From positions 1 to 46,981 of the forward strand of contig JBPCJY010000205.1 of the NCBI GenBank assembly GCA_051004815.1: a DNA stretch of 46,981 nucleotides, in the 5' to 3' direction. Source of the stretch: JBBQXY01 sp051004815 (GTDB lineage Bacteria > Chloroflexota > Ktedonobacteria > Ktedonobacterales > Ktedonobacteraceae). Under the pieces are notes generated by a model. The model saw only the letters and a program-made list of their open reading frames with translations. It was not told the DNA's origin and did no database searches. Each line of letters opens with the position of its first letter. Position 1 is the stretch's first letter. The position numbers and the translations under genes were made by a program. Below, piece by piece: positions 43,051-46,981 of the stretch.

Positions 43051-44517
43051 ATGAAAACGCAAGATTCTGTTGATATACCGACAGCGGAAACAACTCATGT
43101 AAAGAAGAGGACGAGGCTTGCCACGCTTGGAGCCATCCTCGTCGTCGCGCTGATCATTGGGGCCAGTGCTGTCGTCTTTGCACAATTGAGTCAACAGCAT
43201 AAAAATGCGGCACTGCCGCCAGTGGGCAACTGGGCCTCTGTGCTCCAGGGCTATACCATCAGTTCCCTTGTGGCAGCCAACAACTCACCTGGCACGCTTT
43301 ACGCGTGTGCCACACGAGCCAACAGCAATTTTACCGTGTTGCGTAGCACCGATTTCGGCTCGCATTGGCAAGAGATTGGCAGTAAAGCCGCCCTTGGGCA
43401 AACCTGTCAAATTGCCATCAACCCAACAAATAGCAACGACATCTTCGCCACAAGCGTGTCTATGAGCAAAGGACAGACCACTATCATGCTCAAGCACAGC
43501 ACCGATGGTGGTCAGAGCTGGACAAGCGTTCAGCCAACACTGAACATGACCAGTTCCACTTCCTCTACACCGGTGGTATGGAATGTCCAGGAACTTCGTT
43601 TCGTAGGCTCTACCTTATTCGGCCTACAATGGCTGCCCATAAACATGGGTCCGACTGGAACGCGGGGAACGCTACCCAAATACTTTACACGACTCGCCCG
43701 CTTAGTAGCCAGTACCGATGGCGGACAGACGTGGAAAGCAGTCGATGCGCAGTTCGCGACAGGTGGACAGAGTGTGAGCAGCTATGCCGTTGACCCCACC
43801 AATAGCAACACCATTTACGAGTTGGTAAGCACTCCGTGGTGGCCTATTCAACCACGCGAAGTAGAGCCGAATGATATTATCCCCACTTTCGGTACTAACG
43901 GCAACTTGTATAAAACCACCGATGGTGGGGCCACCTGGCATCTCCTCTTAAAAAATCTGCCCTTTGGCACCCAGATGCAATTGGCCGATGGCAACACCCA
44001 AACGCTCTACGTGGGCGGCACGAGGAGTCCACTCCCTTACATACGTTCTGGTGCAACGAACGGCACAAACGATGTCCAGAGCGGCTTCAACCTGCAAATG
44101 AGCAGTGATGGAGGAGCCACATGGCGTGCGGTACCATCCTTGCCACAGGCTTCCTTTGTGCAGGGCTGGTTTGTCGATAAAAACGGGCAGGTCTTTATCA
44201 ATACGAATACTGGCTTTGTGCCGGGCGTGCAACCTACGGCCATTGTCGGCACCGCTATCGCGGTAACACCGCAGTCGGGGATTATGCCTTCTATCAGTGA
44301 GCATGTGTCTGTCGCATCAACACCACCAACCAGCACACCGCCGACGACAGCCGTGATACAACGCTACGACTCCTCCAACAATACCTGGAGCGCGGTCACG
44401 AAGCCACCCACCTACGGCACAATGCTTGCCGTGACACCGGGCGATGCCAACAGCAACGTCCTGTGGTTCCTGGGTACCACGAACGGGAAAACCGCGCTGT
44501 ATCGCTTCATAGCATAG
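43051..44517 (+). CDS. Exported BNR-repeat (sialidase-like fold) beta-propeller protein
   Basis: 488 residues. An N-terminal membrane helix (LATLGAILVVALIIGASAVVFA, about 25-47) anchors or exports it. The outer part contains at least five Asp-box/BNR motifs of the form S-x-D-G-G-x-T/S-W: STDFGSHW, STDGGQSW, STDGGQTW, TTDGGATW and SSDGGATW. These mark a six- or seven-blade propeller as in sialidases, sortilin and the photosystem II assembly factor YCF48. No sialidase catalytic arginine-triad context is evident, so a binding or structural role is more likely. AAAGGAAA precedes the ATG. It stands alone. Confidence 0.85.
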   Translation: MKTQDSVDIPTAETTHVKKRTRLATLGAILVVALIIGASAVVFAQLSQQHKNAALPPVGNWASVLQGYTISSLVAANNSPGTLYACATRANSNFTVLRSTDFGSHWQEIGSKAALGQTCQIAINPTNSNDIFATSVSMSKGQTTIMLKHSTDGGQSWTSVQPTLNMTSSTSSTPVVWNVQELRFVGSTLFGLQWLPINMGPTGTRGTLPKYFTRLARLVASTDGGQTWKAVDAQFATGGQSVSSYAVDPTNSNTIYELVSTPWWPIQPREVEPNDIIPTFGTNGNLYKTTDGGATWHLLLKNLPFGTQMQLADGNTQTLYVGGTRSPLPYIRSGATNGTNDVQSGFNLQMSSDGGATWRAVPSLPQASFVQGWFVDKNGQVFINTNTGFVPGVQPTAIVGTAIAVTPQSGIMPSISEHVSVASTPPTSTPPTTAVIQRYDSSNNTWSAVTKPPTYGTMLAVTPGDANSNVLWFLGTTNGKTALYRFIA

Positions 44518-44598
44518 ATGGATAGAATTTCCCGTCGTCCGCAAGGGGTACCCTAGGGATGGGTGCTTGCACGGGGAGGTTTTTTGGCACCGCGCTGG

Positions 44599-44670
44599 CC
44601 TTGTCATTCTGAGCGCAGCGAAGAATCTCTCGTGGCACGGAGATTCTTCGCTGCGCTCAGAATGACAAGG
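44599..44670. repeat. Perfect 31-bp-arm hairpin repeat
   Basis: Arms 44599-44629 and 44640-44670 are exact complements around a 10-nt loop; each contains ctgcgctcagaatgacaagg or its complement. A diverged half copy is at 11-40. It lies between the BNR gene and the convergent membrane protein gene, where it may also stop transcription. Confidence 0.9.
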
Positions 44671-44723
44671 CGAGAAACCAGGCGTTGCAAAATCTACCTG
44701 TGTAAGGATTTGGGGAGACCCTC

Positions 44724-45158
44724 TTATTCCTCTGGCAAATGATCCTCCAACGCATCCTTTACCCTGGGCATAGGAAGCAAATGTTCGTTGTCGGGCGGCA
44801 TGGCGTCGCGTTCCAGGTAATAGCTGGAGATGAGGGCAATGCCGACTCCCAGGGGAATCAGGCCGGGGAGGAGCCAGGGGCCGAGATGAAAGGGAATGGT
44901 GGCGAAGATCGGCGGCAGAATATAGCCAATGGGATACAGGCCGATGGTCAGGGTTAGCCCAACCATGGCGATGATGAGGCCCGCACGCAGTATCCCTCGG
45001 CTACGACGTTGGCGTTGTAAGCTGGCCGGATGCATACCGGTGCTAATCATCGCCATGTGTTCGCGATGCTGCAGGTAGCGTATGAACACAATAAACGCGA
45101 AGAAGATAGCCAACGCTATCAACCAACCGGCCAGAATTACCAGTACATTTTCAGACAT
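44724..45158 (-). CDS. Small three-helix membrane protein (DUF6249-like)
   Basis: 144 residues with three hydrophobic helices (about 5-28, 58-82 and 92-112) and the segment YLQHREHMAMISTGMHP after the first, which resembles the conserved R-x-x-ER-x-A-x-I-x-x-G motif of the DUF6249-type membrane proteins; an acidic, proline-containing tail follows. No enzymatic motif. Divergent from the sigma/anti-sigma operon with 115 bp between them. Function unknown. Confidence 0.65.
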   Translation of the reverse strand: MSENVLVILAGWLIALAIFFAFIVFIRYLQHREHMAMISTGMHPASLQRQRRSRGILRAGLIIAMVGLTLTIGLYPIGYILPPIFATIPFHLGPWLLPGLIPLGVGIALISSYYLERDAMPPDNEHLLPMPRVKDALEDHLPEE

Positions 45159-45273
45159 CTAACACCTCTTCATGCTTTCATTCGTATCTATGGTATGATA
45201 TATCTAGCATCCAAGAAGTTTCATCGTCAAAAAAACGAAACATTTCTTCTTTGCGCTCTATCTAATAGAAAGT

Positions 45274-45927
45274 ATGAGTGAGCAATTGTTACGGCCACCA
45301 CGTAGCCTTGGAATATCGATTCCTAATAGCGTCTCTTCCATTGCTGAAGCGGACGAAACGGCCCTCGTTGCTGCCAGCAAGCGAGGAGATCAGGATGCTT
45401 TTGCCCAATTGGTGCAACAGCATCAACGGCGTGTCTTCAATCTTGTCTTTCGTATGCTGCAAGAGTACGAAGAAGCCGATGAAGTGACGCAAGAGGCGTT
45501 CTTAGCCGCCTGGCAAGGCTTACCATCTTTCCGTGGCGATGCTCGTTTTTCGACCTGGTTGTATCGTATTGCCTACAACTGTGCTTTGAAACAGCTTGAG
45601 CAGCGGAAACGTGATAAAGCGTTGCAGGCGGTTGTAGCGTCTGAGCAGATAATTGCACACGCGAATAGTGCTAATCAGATTGATGCTGAGTTAGAGGCAC
45701 ACACACGCTCGGAGATCGTTCGTGAGCATCTTTCCCATTTACCGGCGAAGTATCGCATTGTGTTGGTACTGCGTCATCTCCAAGATATGACCTACGAAGA
45801 AATGGCCGAAATCCTTACTATGCCTATAGGTACTATTAAAACACATTTATTTCGTGCTCGCAATTTATTAAAAGAGCGCTTGGAAATGTTTGACCGTGAG
45901 CGCAATGAAAGAACGAGAGGCCAATAA
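45274..45927 (+). CDS. ECF sigma factor (RpoE-like)
   Basis: 217 residues. A poorly conserved 45-residue N-terminus, then region 2 (AFAQLVQQHQRRVFNLVFRML, EADEVTQEAFLAAWQGLPSFRG, FSTWLYRIAYNCALK) and region 4 (LPAKYRIVLVLRHLQDMTYEEMAEIL, GTIKTHLFRARNLLKE). The stop overlaps the anti-sigma ATG by one base (TAATG), so the two are coupled, the classical sigma/anti-sigma layout. It differs from the kinase-linked sigma factor at 13909-14553. Confidence 0.95.
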   Translation: MSEQLLRPPRSLGISIPNSVSSIAEADETALVAASKRGDQDAFAQLVQQHQRRVFNLVFRMLQEYEEADEVTQEAFLAAWQGLPSFRGDARFSTWLYRIAYNCALKQLEQRKRDKALQAVVASEQIIAHANSANQIDAELEAHTRSEIVREHLSHLPAKYRIVLVLRHLQDMTYEEMAEILTMPIGTIKTHLFRARNLLKERLEMFDRERNERTRGQ

Positions 45928-46481
45928 TGCGTTGTGCAGATGCTACGCGGCAACTACAACTTTATATTGATCAACGACTCACCAGGGAGCAATTCCGTGT
46001 ACTGGAAGCACATATGGGCCAGTGCTCTTCCTGTCAATATCAGTTGGTGCTGCTGGAAGAAGTGTCTACCTCTTTACGAGGAGTGCAGCCCATCGTCGAA
46101 CCAGCGAATTTGACCATGCGTATCATGCAACGTGTTGCTGAAAGTCCACGTAGGCGGCGCGAAGGGCAGTACTCATTGCTGCGCCCTTCATTGGCGGAAA
46201 TCCTGGCCGTCTTTTTCCTGGCGACGATTACAACATTCGGCATTATCTGGAACCAGCCCACTCTACGCGCGGTACTGCCCTTCGCTAATGGTCATGATTT
46301 CCTCTCGCAGTCTTTCTTTGCTATGCTTAATTTGCTGATAACGAGCAATCCTGGCCCATTGACGCTGGCCCTCTGGGTGGGTGGTACGCTGCTTGGCATC
46401 TGCATCACCCTGATCCTGGCGGGCAATGAGATGCGCACAGAATGGTTCAAGGCGATGATGGAGCGACTACCTGTTCGCTAA
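45927..46481 (+). CDS. Anti-sigma factor with an N-terminal zinc finger (ZAS/zf-HC2)
   Basis: 184 residues. The zinc motif H29-x3-C33-x2-C36 (LEAHMGQCSSC) together with C3 marks the anti-sigma domain, which binds the sigma factor in the cytoplasm. Two transmembrane helices follow (AEILAVFFLATITTFGIIWN, about 90-110; PLTLALWVGGTLLGICITLIL, about 142-165), leaving only a short outer loop, so the sensed signal is probably at the membrane. Translationally coupled to the sigma gene. A 16-bp-arm palindrome (46515-46548) follows the stop. Confidence 0.92.
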   Translation: MRCADATRQLQLYIDQRLTREQFRVLEAHMGQCSSCQYQLVLLEEVSTSLRGVQPIVEPANLTMRIMQRVAESPRRRREGQYSLLRPSLAEILAVFFLATITTFGIIWNQPTLRAVLPFANGHDFLSQSFFAMLNLLITSNPGPLTLALWVGGTLLGICITLILAGNEMRTEWFKAMMERLPVR

Positions 46482-46514
46482 TATCTGCCATGAGTTACAA
46501 TACTACTACTAAAC

Positions 46515-46548
46515 ATTCAGAAACGACGCGACCGCGTCGTTTCTGAAT
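46515..46548. repeat. Palindrome after the anti-sigma gene
   Basis: Arms attcagaaacgacgcg and its exact complement with a 2-nt centre, 33 bp past the anti-sigma stop. It lies directly at the point where speD homology is lost, so it may mark the breakpoint. Confidence 0.75.
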
Positions 46549-46701
46549 ATAAGGGAAAATATATTTTATTCGCAACACAACAGGACTCACTTTCTCCATA
46601 CCTATGTGTCCAGGATACTCGTCCAGCACTTCTCGTAACAAGCCTTCGTTCGCCAGTAATTCCGGATCACAACCATAGAGATCGATCATCACATGTTGCA
46701 C
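46549..46701 (-). pseudogene. speD: Truncated speD (S-adenosylmethionine decarboxylase), 5' fragment only
   Basis: The minus-strand frame from GTG 46701 reads QHVMIDLYGCDPELLANEG, then LREVLDEYPGHIGMEKVSP, the typical first 50 residues of prokaryotic SpeD, which makes the aminopropyl donor for spermidine. After VVLRIKY the similarity ends at a palindrome; the catalytic ESHISxH segment, with the serine that becomes the pyruvoyl group, is missing. No further speD sequence follows to the left. So this is a remnant, not a working decarboxylase. The upstream 23-bp repeats are translated in the same frame but are not part of the gene. Confidence 0.75.
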
Positions 46702-46731
46702 GGCGTGTACCTTTGCCTTCCCCAGGGATTG

Positions 46732-46823
46732 TGAATGAGTGCCAGGGCGACCGCTGAATGAGTGCCAGGGCGACCGCTGAATGAGTGCCAGGGCGACCGC
46801 TGAATGAGTGCTAGGGCGACCGC
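46732..46823. repeat. Four tandem 23-bp repeats
   Basis: The unit tgaatgagtgccagggcgaccgc repeats at 46732, 46755, 46778 and 46801 with one mismatch (t for c) in the last copy. No spacers, so not a CRISPR. The unit end agggcgaccgc also forms the arm of the adjacent inverted repeat. Confidence 0.92.
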
Positions 46824-46902
46824 CGGGGTCGCCCCTACTATACACGCAGATCGTGCGTGACAAGTAGCGTAGTATAGTAGGGGGGGCCCTGGCGGTCGCC
46901 CT
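46813..46902. repeat. Inverted repeat upstream of the speD remnant
   Basis: agggcgaccgccggggtcg... on the left (46813-46843) pairs with ...ggccctggcggtcgccct on the right (46871-46902), with the inner complement ctactata / tatagtag. The centre contains cacgca-gatcg-tgcgtg, a second small hairpin. It belongs to the dispersed intergenic palindromes of this genome. The rest of 46702-46981 shows no gene. Confidence 0.8.
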
Positions 46903-46981
46903 TGTTGTCCCCAGCGCCTCGTCCAGCATCACTTACAAACCCTGGTGCCTTCCCGATTGTCCAGGAGAGGAAAGAAGCTTG

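Noticed and set aside
46732..46823. CRISPR array
   Set aside because: The 23-bp units are directly adjacent with no spacers, and no cas gene is present.
46495..46932. 145-codon minus-strand frame taken as a whole gene
   Set aside because: The first half translates tandem 23-bp and inverted repeats and the last codons read the palindrome; only the middle is speD-like.

Overview
The window looks like chromosomal DNA of a large-genome, soil-type Chloroflexota bacterium, most likely Ktedonobacteria. This is an inference from four things: Ser/Thr kinases fused to WD40 propellers or HEAT repeats, many short open palindromic repeats carrying the core cttcgctgcgctcagaat, a cytochrome P450 next to a two-component system, and P/Q/Y-rich membrane proteins. 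No rRNA or ribosomal-protein marker is present, so the taxonomic call stays tentative.

Layout. 1-3091: palindromic repeats, a PrsW-type intramembrane protease and a CorA-type transporter. 3158-4660: a complete ISAzo13-family insertion sequence with 27-bp terminal inverted repeats, a 3-bp target duplication and a transposase split at a slippery A-run. 4661-5119: AT-rich repeats, then a decayed AlbA_2 gene fragment that ends exactly at the 3' end of a tRNA-Leu(UAA). 5242-7150: an HTH regulator and a methyltransferase in one operon.

7349-25730 is one long minus-strand block of nine genes. In transcription order these are a secreted/anchored VWA protein, a tubulin/FtsZ-like GTPase, two large paralogous integral membrane proteins, an ECF-type sigma factor translationally coupled to a HEAT-repeat Ser/Thr kinase, and two tandem kinase-TM-WD40 receptors with duplicated promoters. 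I read this as a membrane-associated cytoskeletal (membrane-remodelling) module placed next to its own phospho-signalling layer. It is the most interesting content of the window. Makarova and Koonin (2010) predicted, from genome context, a membrane-remodelling system built on an FtsZ-like protein plus a VWA protein; this locus would be a different version, with no OmpA-like partner visible.

25968-31715 runs on the plus strand: mnmG, then a response regulator, histidine kinase and P450 in a tight operon. 31724-34289 (minus) holds endonuclease V, a methyltransferase and two small low-complexity membrane proteins. 34467-36182 is an AT-rich three-gene cassette containing a TIGR04255-type protein. 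36347-36475 is a MITE-like palindrome. 36509-38461 holds a zinc alcohol dehydrogenase and a toxin-antitoxin pair whose PIN toxin carries two in-frame stop codons. 38532-41312 is pyruvate phosphate dikinase. The rest contains a HEPN-domain protein, a Uma2 nuclease, an exported BNR-repeat propeller, a small membrane protein, an ECF sigma/zinc anti-sigma pair, and a truncated speD remnant among tandem and inverted repeats.
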